From Bacillus methanolicus (lineage in GTDB: Bacteria > Bacillota > Bacilli > Bacillales > Cytobacillaceae), in assembly GCF_008764295.1 (NCBI RefSeq), contig NZ_VTQX01000006.1:1-64000 (forward strand): DNA of 64,000 bases, in the 5' to 3' direction. The stretch's first letter is position 1, and each line of letters opens with the position of its first letter. Of this stretch, positions 14,977 through 24,930 are shown piece by piece. A program made the position numbers and the translations under genes. The notes beneath the pieces were generated by a model that saw only the letters and a list, made by a program, of their open reading frames with translations, was not told the origin of the DNA and did not search any database.

Positions 14977-17066
14977 TGGCGCAGTTAAAACCAATTCGTA
15001 GAGCGCAACCACCATTATTACGGTTTGAACCATTTAAAGGGCTTAACACAAGTGATACTCCAACTCAAATAAACCCATCACAATCACCTGACATGCTCAA
15101 CATGATAATTGGGTTAGATGGTTCTATCCAAAAAAGAACAGGGTTTGAACGAGTTTTCGCGGAGTCGTTGGGCGATGGTCCGATTAATGGGATTTTCGAA
15201 TATAAGAAAGTTAATGGAGATACATTTTTTCTGTTGGTGCATAATACAAAACTTTACAAAATAGATGAAGAACCTGTTGAGATTTATGAAGGGTTGGCAA
15301 AACAACGAGTTAACTTCTTTGTTATGAATGATAAGTGTTATCTAATGGACGGAGTGCATTATCTTGTTTTTGATGGAGAAGAAGTTAAGGAAGTAGAAGC
15401 TTATATACCAACAATAGCAATAAGTAAAGATCCTTCTGGCGGAGGTTTCTCTTATGAAGATTTTAATTTGCTGGGTAGTGGTTTTAAAGATTCCTTTTCT
15501 GCTGATGGTACCGCAAGAGAGTATGTGTTATCGCTAAGAGATTTAGATGACACAGAAGTTAAAGCTACTGTAAATGGCATTGATAAAATTGAAATCACAG
15601 ACTTTACTGTAGACCGCATAACAGGAAAAGTTACATTTAAAACAGCGCCTGAGAAAGGGACCAATAATGTCATCATTACAGCATATAAGACATTTGATGT
15701 TGAAATGAAGGACTTTTTTAATGGGGATGGTAAGAAAAAAGAGTTCCAACTATCTCGGAAAGAATTAGATGAAGAGCCTGTCACAGCATCATGGGATAAG
15801 GGTGTTAATTTTAATAAAGTAGAAGGAACAGATTTCACAGTAGACCGAGAAAAAGGCACAGTAACTTTTAACACAGCTCCACCATCAGGGACTGACAACG
15901 TTGTGATTAAATCTTTCAAAAAAACGGGGAATTTTAAAAATCGAATATTACAATGTCGATTTCATGTGTTTTTTGGCGGTGCAAATGATACTAGGGTGTT
16001 TGTTAGCGGAAATAAAGAAATGCCTGAATATGTATGGGCAAGTGGATTATATGATCCAACATATTTCGAAGAGAATCGTTTCTACAAATTCCCTGATACG
16101 GTTAAGGGATTCGCAAAACAATATGACTATTTAGTTGTTGAGAGAGAAAGAGGGAAACATCAAATATCATTTGAATTGAATAATGGAGTATCTAGTTTCC
16201 CGTCAAGACCAATTAATGACCAAGTAGGTACTTTATCCCCAAACAGCATTCAAATAATTGAAAATAATCCAGTTTCGTTAACAAAAAACGGGGTGTATCG
16301 TTTACTAGCATCAAATGTAAGAGATGAAAGAAATGTTCAACACATTTCGGAGAATATAGACCGTATGTTACTCAAAGAACCTAATCTTGAAGAGGCTATA
16401 TCAATTGAATATGACCAAAAGTATTGGTTAGGTATTAATGGGAATGTTTATATATTCGATTACATGGTTGGTGAATGGTATGTGTTTGACAATATTCATG
16501 CATCTTACTTTTTTGAAAAAGATAGAGAACTATATTTTGGCAGCTCGAAAAAAGGGCTTTTATATAAATTTAAAAGTGTAAATGATGTTTTTCCATATAA
16601 TGACGACGGTCATTTTATAAATTCTTACTGGAAGTCTGCGAAAGTAAATTTTAACATGGCAGAAATGAATAAATTAGTACAAAAATTGTTCGTAACAATG
16701 GAGCCAATGCGCCATACTTCATGTAATTTTTATTATGTGAGTGACATGGTGAGTTTTCCACGAAATAAAAGCAATTTACCTGATTACGCAAACTTCAACT
16801 ATGGGAAATCGCTGTACAATGATAAAATTTTCGACGCAAAAACAGAGTTTATAGACAGCGCTCGGAATGAATGGTTCGATTATGAAACAATTGACTATTC
16901 ATTATGGACATACAATACGTCTGAAGAACCCGACGTCATTATGATGAAGGTAAAAGCGAAGAAAATTGCTTATTATCAGTTAGTCATTCAAAACACTAGG
17001 AAAGATGAAGGGTTAAAAATAGACAGCATGACATTAAAATTCATTTATCAAAACTATAGAAAGTAG
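14976..17066 (+). CDS. Podovirus-type tail nozzle/stabilisation protein
   Basis: A 696-residue beta-rich protein. It begins with F-E-P-F-K-G-L-N-T-S-D-T-P and S-P-D-M-L-N-M-I-I-G, a pattern of short-tailed phage tail proteins that thread around the DNA exit channel. Two internal repeats, near residues 180-220 and 265-310, share the pattern E-x-T-D-F-T-V-D-R, G-x-V-T-F-x-T-A-P and G-T-x-N-V-V-I; they look like duplicated small beta domains inserted in the main fold. No tape measure follows. It is likely the nozzle or DNA-stabilising tail ring. Confidence 0.65.
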   Translation: MAQLKPIRRAQPPLLRFEPFKGLNTSDTPTQINPSQSPDMLNMIIGLDGSIQKRTGFERVFAESLGDGPINGIFEYKKVNGDTFFLLVHNTKLYKIDEEPVEIYEGLAKQRVNFFVMNDKCYLMDGVHYLVFDGEEVKEVEAYIPTIAISKDPSGGGFSYEDFNLLGSGFKDSFSADGTAREYVLSLRDLDDTEVKATVNGIDKIEITDFTVDRITGKVTFKTAPEKGTNNVIITAYKTFDVEMKDFFNGDGKKKEFQLSRKELDEEPVTASWDKGVNFNKVEGTDFTVDREKGTVTFNTAPPSGTDNVVIKSFKKTGNFKNRILQCRFHVFFGGANDTRVFVSGNKEMPEYVWASGLYDPTYFEENRFYKFPDTVKGFAKQYDYLVVERERGKHQISFELNNGVSSFPSRPINDQVGTLSPNSIQIIENNPVSLTKNGVYRLLASNVRDERNVQHISENIDRMLLKEPNLEEAISIEYDQKYWLGINGNVYIFDYMVGEWYVFDNIHASYFFEKDRELYFGSSKKGLLYKFKSVNDVFPYNDDGHFINSYWKSAKVNFNMAEMNKLVQKLFVTMEPMRHTSCNFYYVSDMVSFPRNKSNLPDYANFNYGKSLYNDKIFDAKTEFIDSARNEWFDYETIDYSLWTYNTSEEPDVIMMKVKAKKIAYYQLVIQNTRKDEGLKIDSMTLKFIYQNYRK

Positions 17067-17074
17067 GTGGGATA

Positions 17075-17815
17075 ATGCCTTTTCCACAAATGCAGGGTTT
17101 TACTTTTAACCATAGCGATCAACAAGACGCGCTCTACACAGAGTATACAGCACAGCAAATAAAGGCATTGTTTGACAGTCGTGGAGATGAATTACGTACT
17201 GCGCTGAATTTGCTAATTAATGCATTAAACTCAACTCAAGGGGCAGGAAATATTGGTACTACATCTATTCAAGATATTGATGGAGAAACCATTCAAGAAA
17301 TGCTCAAGAGTATTCGTGACAAATTAAAATCTAAGATTAATGGTTCTAGTGGTGCTGATTTCGTTAACGCTACATTAATTGAAGGACTTCAAGGAGAAAC
17401 CGTTCAAGCTATTTTAGAATCACTTAAAACCTATGTCGATAATAAAAGAGCTATCAATATACACGCTGACCCAATCGCTGTTGGTTCGGGTAATACAGTC
17501 CAAGCACAATTAGCTTGGTTACTATCTCAAATCGCTGTAGCAGCTACAGGAAATATTCCAGATGGTTCAATTACAGAAACAAAACTTGCTCAAGCAGTAG
17601 TTGATAAAATAAATAAAGCATTATCTAATGTTGGTGTATTGACTACTTTACTAACAAACGACAAATCAAGTGCTGTTAATGCTATCAACGAATTAAAAGT
17701 AGTTTTAGATGACAAACAGGATGCTCTTCCACCTGAAAATAGACGAACAATAACATTTGGCACAGATGACCCTATAGGCGGAAATGATGGAGATATTTAC
17801 TTTCAGTATGAATAG
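17075..17815 (+). CDS. Tail fibre or spike base protein
   Basis: A 246-residue protein with imperfect repeats of the type I-x-G-E-T-I-Q-E-M-L-K-S-I-R-D-K and L-Q-G-E-T-V-Q-A-I-L-E-S-L-K. Such helical repeats form the shafts of phage fibres. The C-terminal R-T-I-T-F-G-T-D-D-P-I-G-G-N-D-G-D-I-Y-F-Q-Y is a motif widely seen at the end of Firmicute phage tail proteins. It follows the large tail gene by eight bases. Receptor binding is inferred. Confidence 0.68.
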   Translation: MPFPQMQGFTFNHSDQQDALYTEYTAQQIKALFDSRGDELRTALNLLINALNSTQGAGNIGTTSIQDIDGETIQEMLKSIRDKLKSKINGSSGADFVNATLIEGLQGETVQAILESLKTYVDNKRAINIHADPIAVGSGNTVQAQLAWLLSQIAVAATGNIPDGSITETKLAQAVVDKINKALSNVGVLTTLLTNDKSSAVNAINELKVVLDDKQDALPPENRRTITFGTDDPIGGNDGDIYFQYE

Positions 17816-17823
17816 GTGATGAA

Positions 17824-18375
17824 ATGACTAAGAAAACATGGGTTAATGTCAATGGTACGTTTAGAAATGTTAAGTCTGTTTGGGTGAAGATTAATGACAT
17901 TTGGAAAAAATGTGTACCTAAAGGAAAAGTTGATGGCATTTGGAAAGAATTCATTATTTATATGAAGAAGCTATATACAGATGGAGTAGAGGAAGTACCG
18001 TTTGAAGGGATTGGGACAGGTTCTATAACAAAGTATAGTGACCGAATGTTTATCATTGCCAGTGGTGGTGTTCAAACGAGAGAACGAGTTGTTACTGTAG
18101 ATATGATTGACATTACTGCGTTTAATAAATTATTTATCGAGTGGTCTTTCAATAGAAAAATCGGTGCTAATAGCGCGAGATTTGGCGCAGTATTACAAAA
18201 ATCAGGGTATGGTGGTAATATTTTTTACAATTCCAGTCAATCTTTTTCAAAGAAAATTGATTTTGTAGACATAAGCCAATTAAGTGGTGAGTTTTATTTA
18301 TATGCTGAAGTATTTCAAGGCAATGCTGATTTTTCCGGACCTGAAGTAAATGTTTATAAAATGTGGTTAGAATAG
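17824..18375 (+). CDS. Tail-associated protein, possible receptor binding
   Basis: A 183-residue protein with ATG 17824 after AGGTGATGAA. The N-terminus, T-W-V-N-V-N-G-T-F-R-N-V-K-S-V-W-V-K-I-N, carries two copies of a V-W-V-K/V-W-K-K type motif found at the start of phage minor tail proteins that bind a fibre shaft. The rest is a beta-rich domain likely to form the exposed tip. Family members are variable, so the host receptor cannot be guessed. Confidence 0.55.
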   Translation: MTKKTWVNVNGTFRNVKSVWVKINDIWKKCVPKGKVDGIWKEFIIYMKKLYTDGVEEVPFEGIGTGSITKYSDRMFIIASGGVQTRERVVTVDMIDITAFNKLFIEWSFNRKIGANSARFGAVLQKSGYGGNIFYNSSQSFSKKIDFVDISQLSGEFYLYAEVFQGNADFSGPEVNVYKMWLE

Positions 18376-18388
18376 AGGTGGTTGCTAA

Positions 18389-18754
18389 ATGTTTTTAGAA
18401 TATGAAGTTAATACTAGACAAGTGGTAGAAATTCATGAAAATATTCCAGAATTGAAACAAGGTTACGATTATGCAATAACTTCTGAATTTGAAATAGGCG
18501 ATGAGTTTGAAAAAACAATTTGGATTAATATAGTTGATGAAAATAAAAATTTGTTATCCTATTCAGCTATACGTAATAATCCAAATGCTAAACGGCTTTT
18601 AGAGGAAAATGCTTTATTGAAAGCGCAAAATACTGAATTGATGCTAGCTGTAGCAGAACTAGGCGAAACAAGTGAAAAAAGTATAATTGAAACACAACTA
18701 GCTATAGCAGAATTAGCAAAAATAATTACAGGCGAGGATGATATTAATGGCTAA
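18389..18754 (+). CDS. Hypothetical tail-region protein with C-terminal coiled coil
   Basis: A 121-residue protein. The first 65 residues look like a small beta domain. Residues about 70-115 form heptads (L-L-E-E-N-A-L-L-K-A-Q-N-T-E-L-M-L, then A-I-A-E-L-A), as in the short proteins before XkdX/CD1375 genes in many Firmicute phages. The next small gene starts inside its last codons. Function is unknown; it is probably a fibre-associated or chaperone protein. Confidence 0.6.
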   Translation: MFLEYEVNTRQVVEIHENIPELKQGYDYAITSEFEIGDEFEKTIWINIVDENKNLLSYSAIRNNPNAKRLLEENALLKAQNTELMLAVAELGETSEKSIIETQLAIAELAKIITGEDDING

Positions 18755-18854
18755 AGTCTATTGTAATTTAATCAAATTGGGATTATGGCAAATTGATAAT
18801 GTTCCGATACTATGGAGAATTGAAACACAGGAATTATTGAACACAACACCTTAA
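18747..18854 (+). CDS. CD1375/XkdX-like small phage protein, 35 residues
   Basis: ATG 18747 overlaps the previous gene; AGGCGAGGATG serves as ribosome site. The peptide starts M-A-K-V-Y-C-N-L-I-K-L-G-L-W-Q-I-D-N-V-P, then W-R. The pattern LIKxGxxxIDxVPxxWR is that of the CD1375 family of tiny phage proteins, which lie after tail fibre genes. Its stop codon is in the loop of the following terminator. The role is not known. Confidence 0.7.
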   Translation: MAKVYCNLIKLGLWQIDNVPILWRIETQELLNTTP

Positions 18855-18866
18855 GGTGTATTTTTT
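18846..18866 (+). terminator. Intrinsic terminator after the tail fibre genes
   Basis: ACACC at 18846-18850 and GGTGT at 18855-18859 pair around a TTAA loop, followed by A and six T. The stop codon TAA of the 35-residue gene forms part of the loop. Confidence 0.75.
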
Positions 18867-18890
18867 ATGACCTAAAGAGGGTGAAGTATA

Positions 18891-19622
18891 ATGACAACTA
18901 CACATATGGATAATATTCAAAATATGAGACAAGACAAAAACTTTTTGAATTCTGAATATCAAAGGGCGCAAAATGTCATCACAGATAGAAAAAATCAAGG
19001 TTTAGACATTAGTGCACAACAGCGCTATTTAAATACAATTAATCAAATCAATAAAGCTAATTATGGTGGAACTGGATTAACTAGTCAACACTCAAATAAC
19101 AATACACAACCTTCTTATCAGAATAACAACAAAATGAATTATCAACAACATTATAGTCAACCAGTTATTAAAAAGGAAGGGCAGCTATATGGAAATGCTA
19201 ATATGAATTTTAATAAGTGGAATGACTTAAACGATGTTATGAGTCAATTGTATAAGGTTGGTGCAAATTTAAGTGGATACTCAATGAATCAAAATATAAA
19301 TGGTTCACAAGTAAGTGATTTATATAGTTACTTTCAATCATTGCATAACAGAGCAAAAGAACTAGGTTTTCAAGGTGAAGTACAGCCGGGTTTAATGACA
19401 GGAAGTCATAGCGACCCGAATTTTGTTAGCTCATATGACAGAGGGTTTGGGTATATGACTAACAACCCTCAATACCAATCTACTCAGTTAAATAATAATT
19501 TTAATTATTATAAAACCCAAGAATTAAAGAAGAGAAACCCATACGAGCAACAATTTTCACCACAAATTCAACAATTACGAGAAATTATGGCTGCTAATGG
19601 ACTATTTAACTCGTACAGGTAA
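18891..19622 (+). CDS. Internal virion-like protein, paralogous N-terminus to next gene
   Basis: A 243-residue protein rich in asparagine and glutamine. The first 58 residues (T-H-M-D-N-I-Q-N-M-R-Q-D, F-L-N-S-E-Y-Q-R-A-Q-N-V, then Y-L-N-T-I-N-Q-I-N-K-A-N-Y-G-G) are nearly the same as in the gene at 19635, showing an N-terminal duplication. The rest differs. It has no signal peptide or membrane helix. Like the next two genes it is probably packed in the virion and ejected with DNA; the shared head could be a capsid-loading signal. Both ideas are inferences. Confidence 0.6.
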   Translation: MTTTHMDNIQNMRQDKNFLNSEYQRAQNVITDRKNQGLDISAQQRYLNTINQINKANYGGTGLTSQHSNNNTQPSYQNNNKMNYQQHYSQPVIKKEGQLYGNANMNFNKWNDLNDVMSQLYKVGANLSGYSMNQNINGSQVSDLYSYFQSLHNRAKELGFQGEVQPGLMTGSHSDPNFVSSYDRGFGYMTNNPQYQSTQLNNNFNYYKTQELKKRNPYEQQFSPQIQQLREIMAANGLFNSYR

Positions 19623-19717
19623 AGAGGTGATAATATGACAAGCACACATATGGATACAATAACAAAACTTCGGCAAGATAGAGGATTTTTGAATTCTGAA
19701 TATCAAAGGGCGCAAAA
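18942..19717 (+). repeat. 32-bp direct repeat at the start of two neighbouring genes
   Basis: An identical 32-base stretch lies at 18942-18973 and at 19686-19717, 744 bp apart. It begins with five T and GAATTCTGAATATC and ends in GGGCGCAAAA. It encodes the shared F-L-N-S-E-Y-Q-R-A-Q-N segment. The DNA identity is higher than in the surrounding codons, so a recent duplication or gene conversion is likely; deletion between the copies would fuse the two genes in frame. Confidence 0.85.
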
Positions 19718-20975
19718 CGTATTAGCTGAAAGAGAGAAGCAGGGTTTGGACTTAAGCGCTCAACAAAAATATCTAAATACAATCAATCAAATCAACAAGG
19801 CAAATTATGGCGGTTACGGAATTGCACAACAACCTTTTAATCCGGATTACTTAAATCAGTTTAAAGACCAAATCAATAACATGTATGACCAACAAAAAAA
19901 ATCGCAATTAGAGCAATTGCAAGCACAGCGAGATAAAGCAATTGGTGAAATCAACCAACAGAAGTCACAAGTAGCTCCGCAATATCAGCAAATGAGGAAT
20001 CAAACCGATGCTAATAATATGCAAAATATTCAAAGATTACGTGAAGTTATGGCAAGTGCTGGGCTTAATGCTACTGGTGAAAATGTAACAGCACAAGTAG
20101 CGCAAAATAATCAACGTTTATCAAATATAAATGCATTGAATATTCAAGAGCAACAAACGATTGATGATTTAAATCGCAGGATAGCTGATATAAATAATCC
20201 GTCAGAGTTAAATGCATTAATCTCAGCACTCGAAGCTGAGAGAGCGAGGTCATTGTTAGATTTTGGATTAAGAGCAGATGAAATTGGCTATAGCCGTAAT
20301 CGAGATGCTCTAATGGATCAACGTTATCAAAATGAACGGTCTTACCAGATTGGTAGGGATGCAGTTTCAGATAAGCGTTATGACCAAGAATGGGCATACA
20401 GGAAAGAACAAGACGCTGCAGAAAAAGCATGGAGAGAATATGTCTTTAATAATATGTCTGCATCAGAAAAAGCGCAGCTTGAATGGGCGAAGAAGCAATA
20501 CGGAGAAGATATGGCTTGGAGAATGTACGAGCTTAACTATCAAGGTGAGTTGAATAAATCTCTTGCTCAAGCTCAATTAAATGCATACACGGGTTTTAAT
20601 CAAGCTCAGGGAGGGGGTGGTTACTCGAATAATTACAAAACCCAACAGCAATCAAGTAAAAGTTCGACATTCCCAACTTTCCAAAAACATATGCAGCAAG
20701 CTGTTCAAATGGGAGTTCCGTCTTCGTGGGTTCCTGCTCTCACTGAATTGGTTGGTCGTGAATCGTCATGGAATCCTAATGCGAAGAATCCTAAATCCAC
20801 TGCTCATGGATACGGTCAGTTCTTGAAATCGACACGAGCTAACTATGAAAAGAAAACAGGCTTAAGTTATTCTAATCCTGTTCATCAGTTGGTAATGATG
20901 GCTCAATACGTTAAAGATAGATACGGTACTCCTGAGAAAGCTCTTGCCTTCTGGGATAAAAATAAGTGGTATTAA
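19635..20975 (+). CDS. Internal virion protein with C-terminal transglycosylase domain
   Basis: A 446-residue protein. Residues 1-60 match the preceding gene's N-terminus. A long glutamine-rich helical middle (about 70-320) follows. Residues about 350-446 are an SLT-like lytic transglycosylase domain: A-L-T-E-L-V-G-R-E-S-S-W-N-P-N-A has the catalytic E, then G-Y-G-Q-F-L-K-S-T and Y-V-K-D-R-Y-G-T-P. This is the type of domain used by T7 gp16-like ejection proteins to open peptidoglycan during DNA entry. The order before a 1310-residue internal protein fits a podovirus ejectosome. Confidence 0.78.
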   Translation: MTSTHMDTITKLRQDRGFLNSEYQRAQNVLAEREKQGLDLSAQQKYLNTINQINKANYGGYGIAQQPFNPDYLNQFKDQINNMYDQQKKSQLEQLQAQRDKAIGEINQQKSQVAPQYQQMRNQTDANNMQNIQRLREVMASAGLNATGENVTAQVAQNNQRLSNINALNIQEQQTIDDLNRRIADINNPSELNALISALEAERARSLLDFGLRADEIGYSRNRDALMDQRYQNERSYQIGRDAVSDKRYDQEWAYRKEQDAAEKAWREYVFNNMSASEKAQLEWAKKQYGEDMAWRMYELNYQGELNKSLAQAQLNAYTGFNQAQGGGGYSNNYKTQQQSSKSSTFPTFQKHMQQAVQMGVPSSWVPALTELVGRESSWNPNAKNPKSTAHGYGQFLKSTRANYEKKTGLSYSNPVHQLVMMAQYVKDRYGTPEKALAFWDKNKWY

Positions 20976-20987
20976 GGCGGTGTGATA

Positions 20988-23900
20988 ATGTCCTTAGATG
21001 AAAAACGTTACAAACAATTATTCGAGCAACGTTTCGGGTCCGGCTCTTTTGATGCCGGACTTTCTCGTGCTCGTGAAATTGGACAATTACAAGCACAAGC
21101 TGAAATTGCAAAACAACAATACAATCAAAGAATCAAGGAATCTAATAAAAAAAGTCATGAAGATGCTTTAGGGTTGTTCGAAGGTTCAGTATATAATCAA
21201 AATGCAGAACACGAACTTGAAGAAATGATTAAGAACCCGAAGAAAAATGGAGCTGCTCGAAACGCAGAAGCTATTCGTAATGACCCATCTTTGCAAGAAG
21301 CGATTAAAAGACGTGGAGTTTCTGTAAATGAGTTTATTGATGCTATGTATAATGCGGCAAGTGGTGGCCAATTTCGCTCAGAACGCCAATTTAAGGGGTT
21401 TAATGCAGAACTAAAAAAGAAAAATTCAGCAGCGAAGAAAAAAACTGAGGAAAAGGATATTCTTAAAAAATACAACATTGATATATCTGGCCAATCATCC
21501 AAACCGAAAGAAAAGAAGGATAATAAACTTCTTGCTGATATATTTACACCTTTAAAGCAATTCGGCAAAGGGATTAAGAATGTATTTGATGGTGATAAAA
21601 ATACAAAGTTTTCTGATGCTTTTGCCGAATTAGTTGACATAGGCATGAAAACAGAACGTAGTCCTATCACCAAAGAAATAACAAGAGGACTGACTCGTAC
21701 TGCGAACACAGGTACATTAGGAGCTTTAGACCAAATTTTTAAGGCTACTAATGAAGGAGAACGAGCTAGCCAGTTTGAAAATGATAATCGAAGCACTGCT
21801 GGGAAAGTCGCTGATTTTGGTTATGATGCGTTAGGTTATTTAATTCCTGGTATGGGGGCTTATGGTGCGTTGAATGCAACTAGAGCAGGAAAAGGACTAA
21901 CTCAATTTGGAAATCAAGGTATTAAACAACGTATAGGCAGTGAAGCAGCAAAAGGAGCTATCACAGGCGCAGGATTAGCAGGCGGCGAAGTGGCTGTGCG
22001 AGAAGGTTTAAATCCAGAAGACTATACAGCAAGAGACAATCTTTTGCACTTAGGTATTGGTGCAGGAGCGGGGGCTATTGCTGACCCTGCTTTATTTGGG
22101 TTAGGTCGATTAGCACAAGGTGGTTTGAGCAGATTTGCAAAAGGTGATGTTCCTGCATTTAGTGGTAATGCAAGTCAAAGTGTAGTTGATAGCTTGCCAT
22201 CATCAAGCACTGGAAGGTTAAATGGTCAGTCAAATGAATTGTTTGAAAGGTTATCAAATGTTCGCAGACCAGAGAATCCTAATCCTTTGCGTGAGTTTGA
22301 ACAAGTAAGAGCGCAAGATCCATTACGTGCAGGAAGGGATTTTGAACCGATTGGAGCAACACCTGCAGGAAACAACAGATTGGTTCGAGTGCCGGAAATA
22401 GACAGAACTCCTATTGATATTCCTAATCCGAAAGAAATTGTAAAACGTCAGATAAATGTTGATGGAAAAAGAGAAAAATCCAAATGGTCATTTGATAAAT
22501 TCATGACTGCTGTAGTAGATGATTTAAGACCATTGGATAAAGCAACTAGACAATTAGGCGGCAAAGACCTTAATTTTGAAAACAACCCTTATACACAAGC
22601 TCGTTTAGCTCGTGGTGTAGCAGGAAAAGCCGAGACATACTTAAGGGGTGGAGTATACAACGAACAAGGTCAAAAAATTGGGAAATCGCTTGAGGAAATC
22701 ATCAAACCAATTGAAAATAAACTGGACGATTTTCTTGCATATTCTACTTCCAAACGTGCTTTGGATTATGATGATAAAAGTTTAATCGCAGGAATTAAGC
22801 CGAAGGATATTGATGGTATGAGCGACCGTCAACTAGCAGATGCGACTATCCGTCAAATCGAAGCTGAATCACCTGAAATGAAAGCCGTACATGATGAATT
22901 AGTAGCATATAACAACCGTTTAATGGATGACCTAGTTGATGCGGGAGTATTAGACGAAGCGACTGTTCTCAGATTAAGAGAAGAAAACCCTAACTATATT
23001 CCGATGTTTCGTGTTCAAGAACCAAAAGCAAGAGGGTTTGAACCGTTAACTAATCCTAAACGTACCTATGCTAATTTAGGTGAGCCAATCAAAAAGCGTA
23101 CTGGTTCAGAAAAAGAAATCATCAACCCTATAGAAAGTATTATTAAAAATACTTACCTTACTCTTAATATGGCTGAACGTAATCGTGTAGGACAATCATT
23201 ACTTGAACTAATCGAAAATGCAGGAGAAAACGGTTGGGGAAGAGTAGTAAAACAAGAAAAAGGGTTATCAGTTGATGAAGTAGGCAAGGTATTAGATGAA
23301 GCAAATGCGCAGCTTAATGATGGCACATCAGATGCTGTTGATAATCTATTCAAAGGCAAAGGGAACAAAGTGTATGTGTATAAAGATGGTCAAAAAGTTG
23401 AAATGGAATTACAAGAAGACTTATACAAGGCTATGCTTGCTCTTGACGCACAAAAGCAAAACTTCTTTATAAAAATGTTAGGAGTTCCTACCCGCATGTT
23501 GCGAACAGGTGCAGTGTTATCACCTGACTTCGGACCAGTCAACATATTCCGTGACCAATTCTCAGCATACGTCAACTCAAAGTATGGTTTTAAGCCTTTT
23601 GTTGATATGTTTAGTGGATTAGCCAATGTATTGAAAAAAGATGATGTGTACTGGTCTTGGAAAAATGCAGGGGGCGCAAATTCAGTACTTTCCACTTTGG
23701 ATAGAGAATATTTGCAGCAGGACCTTCGTAGAATGGTAAAACAATCATTATGGGATAACGTTAAGGATAATGCAAAGAACCCATTAAGAACCATGTTAGA
23801 GCCTTTACGAAAAGTATCTGAAATCACAGAAGAAGCCACTCGATTAGGAGAATTTAAAAAAGGTCTTAAAAAAGGTGCAACACCAAAAGAAGCAGCTTAT

Positions 23901-24920
23901 GCATCACGTGACCTTATTGATTTTAATCGTGCTGGAACTCACGGAAGACAGTATAATCAAGTTACAGCTTTCTTTAATGCTGCAGTTCAATCTATTGATA
24001 AACTTGCAAGAACATTTAAAGAAAATCCGAAAGGTGCTACTGTAAGAGCTTTAACAGGAATTACTCTTCCTTCTGTCGTCGCTTACATGTATAATCATGA
24101 TAAGGAATGGTATAAGGAAATACCACAACGAGAAAGAGATTTATTTTGGCACTTTGAAATTGATGATCAGATTTACAAGCTACCCAAGCCATTCGAAGCA
24201 GGAGTATTATTCGGCACAGTAGCAGAACGTGTTTTAGATGCATTAAAAACAGAAGATCCAGAAGCTTTTAAAGGACTAGGAGATGCGCTTTTTGATGCTT
24301 TTACACCTTCGTGGATTCCAACAGCCATCACTCCATGGATTGAAACCTATGCGAATCGTAGCACATATTTTGATTCTCCTATTGTACCAAGGCGAGAACA
24401 GGATTTATTGCCAGAAGACCAATATGGACCATATCAAAGTGAATTATCCAAAGCCTTTGGGAAACTGACAAAAACATCACCACGTAAAGCAGAACATGTA
24501 TTTAAAGGCTACACTGGTGGTCTAGGAAAATACTTCTTGATGGGTACAGATGGAATTGCAAAAGCAGCAGGAAAAGATATGCCAGAATTGCCGGATAGAG
24601 GTATGGCAGATATGCCAATTTTGAACCGTTTTGTTGTTAAAAATCTTGAAGGTAGTAATCAAAGTGTTGATGATTTTTATAGTCGCATGGACCAACTAAG
24701 GCGTGAAAATCTATCTGCTAAGAAAAATAATCCTGACCACGAAAATTCAGAGGTTTACAAGGATATTAACAAAATCAGTAGAGAAATAAGTCAACTTCAA
24801 GCTGAAAAACGTGCGATTATCGAGTCAAAAGAAATGGATGGTAAAGAAAAAACTCGTATTATTCAGCAAATTGATAAAGCTATTACGCAACTTGCAAGGA
24901 TTGGAAATCAGATTCAATGA
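20988..24920 (+). CDS. Large internal virion/ejection protein with LPD38-like domain
   Basis: About 1310 residues from ATG 20988 (AAGGCGGTG upstream; GTG 20982 is possible). Predicted parts: N-terminal helical region, a glycine/alanine-rich hydrophobic stretch near residues 270-370, a proline-rich linker, and a long domain with P-D-F-G-P-V-N-I-F-R-D-Q-F-S-A-Y near 845-860, the kind of signature seen in large polyvalent (LPD38) phage proteins. The C-terminal 80 residues are a charged coiled coil. Such giants after tail genes are DNA-ejection proteins of short-tailed phages. The sequence is one intact frame with no sign of decay. Confidence 0.72.
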   Translation: MSLDEKRYKQLFEQRFGSGSFDAGLSRAREIGQLQAQAEIAKQQYNQRIKESNKKSHEDALGLFEGSVYNQNAEHELEEMIKNPKKNGAARNAEAIRNDPSLQEAIKRRGVSVNEFIDAMYNAASGGQFRSERQFKGFNAELKKKNSAAKKKTEEKDILKKYNIDISGQSSKPKEKKDNKLLADIFTPLKQFGKGIKNVFDGDKNTKFSDAFAELVDIGMKTERSPITKEITRGLTRTANTGTLGALDQIFKATNEGERASQFENDNRSTAGKVADFGYDALGYLIPGMGAYGALNATRAGKGLTQFGNQGIKQRIGSEAAKGAITGAGLAGGEVAVREGLNPEDYTARDNLLHLGIGAGAGAIADPALFGLGRLAQGGLSRFAKGDVPAFSGNASQSVVDSLPSSSTGRLNGQSNELFERLSNVRRPENPNPLREFEQVRAQDPLRAGRDFEPIGATPAGNNRLVRVPEIDRTPIDIPNPKEIVKRQINVDGKREKSKWSFDKFMTAVVDDLRPLDKATRQLGGKDLNFENNPYTQARLARGVAGKAETYLRGGVYNEQGQKIGKSLEEIIKPIENKLDDFLAYSTSKRALDYDDKSLIAGIKPKDIDGMSDRQLADATIRQIEAESPEMKAVHDELVAYNNRLMDDLVDAGVLDEATVLRLREENPNYIPMFRVQEPKARGFEPLTNPKRTYANLGEPIKKRTGSEKEIINPIESIIKNTYLTLNMAERNRVGQSLLELIENAGENGWGRVVKQEKGLSVDEVGKVLDEANAQLNDGTSDAVDNLFKGKGNKVYVYKDGQKVEMELQEDLYKAMLALDAQKQNFFIKMLGVPTRMLRTGAVLSPDFGPVNIFRDQFSAYVNSKYGFKPFVDMFSGLANVLKKDDVYWSWKNAGGANSVLSTLDREYLQQDLRRMVKQSLWDNVKDNAKNPLRTMLEPLRKVSEITEEATRLGEFKKGLKKGATPKEAAYASRDLIDFNRAGTHGRQYNQVTAFFNAAVQSIDKLARTFKENPKGATVRALTGITLPSVVAYMYNHDKEWYKEIPQRERDLFWHFEIDDQIYKLPKPFEAGVLFGTVAERVLDALKTEDPEAFKGLGDALFDAFTPSWIPTAITPWIETYANRSTYFDSPIVPRREQDLLPEDQYGPYQSELSKAFGKLTKTSPRKAEHVFKGYTGGLGKYFLMGTDGIAKAAGKDMPELPDRGMADMPILNRFVVKNLEGSNQSVDDFYSRMDQLRRENLSAKKNNPDHENSEVYKDINKISREISQLQAEKRAIIESKEMDGKEKTRIIQQIDKAITQLARIGNQIQ

Positions 24921-24930
24921 GGTGATTAAT

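Noticed and set aside
20071-21796. Long minus-strand open frames opposite the virion genes (also at 12439-12798, 15452-15919 and 23390-23839)
   Set aside because: They mirror strongly supported plus-strand genes and have no ribosome sites; codon bias of the sense gene creates them.
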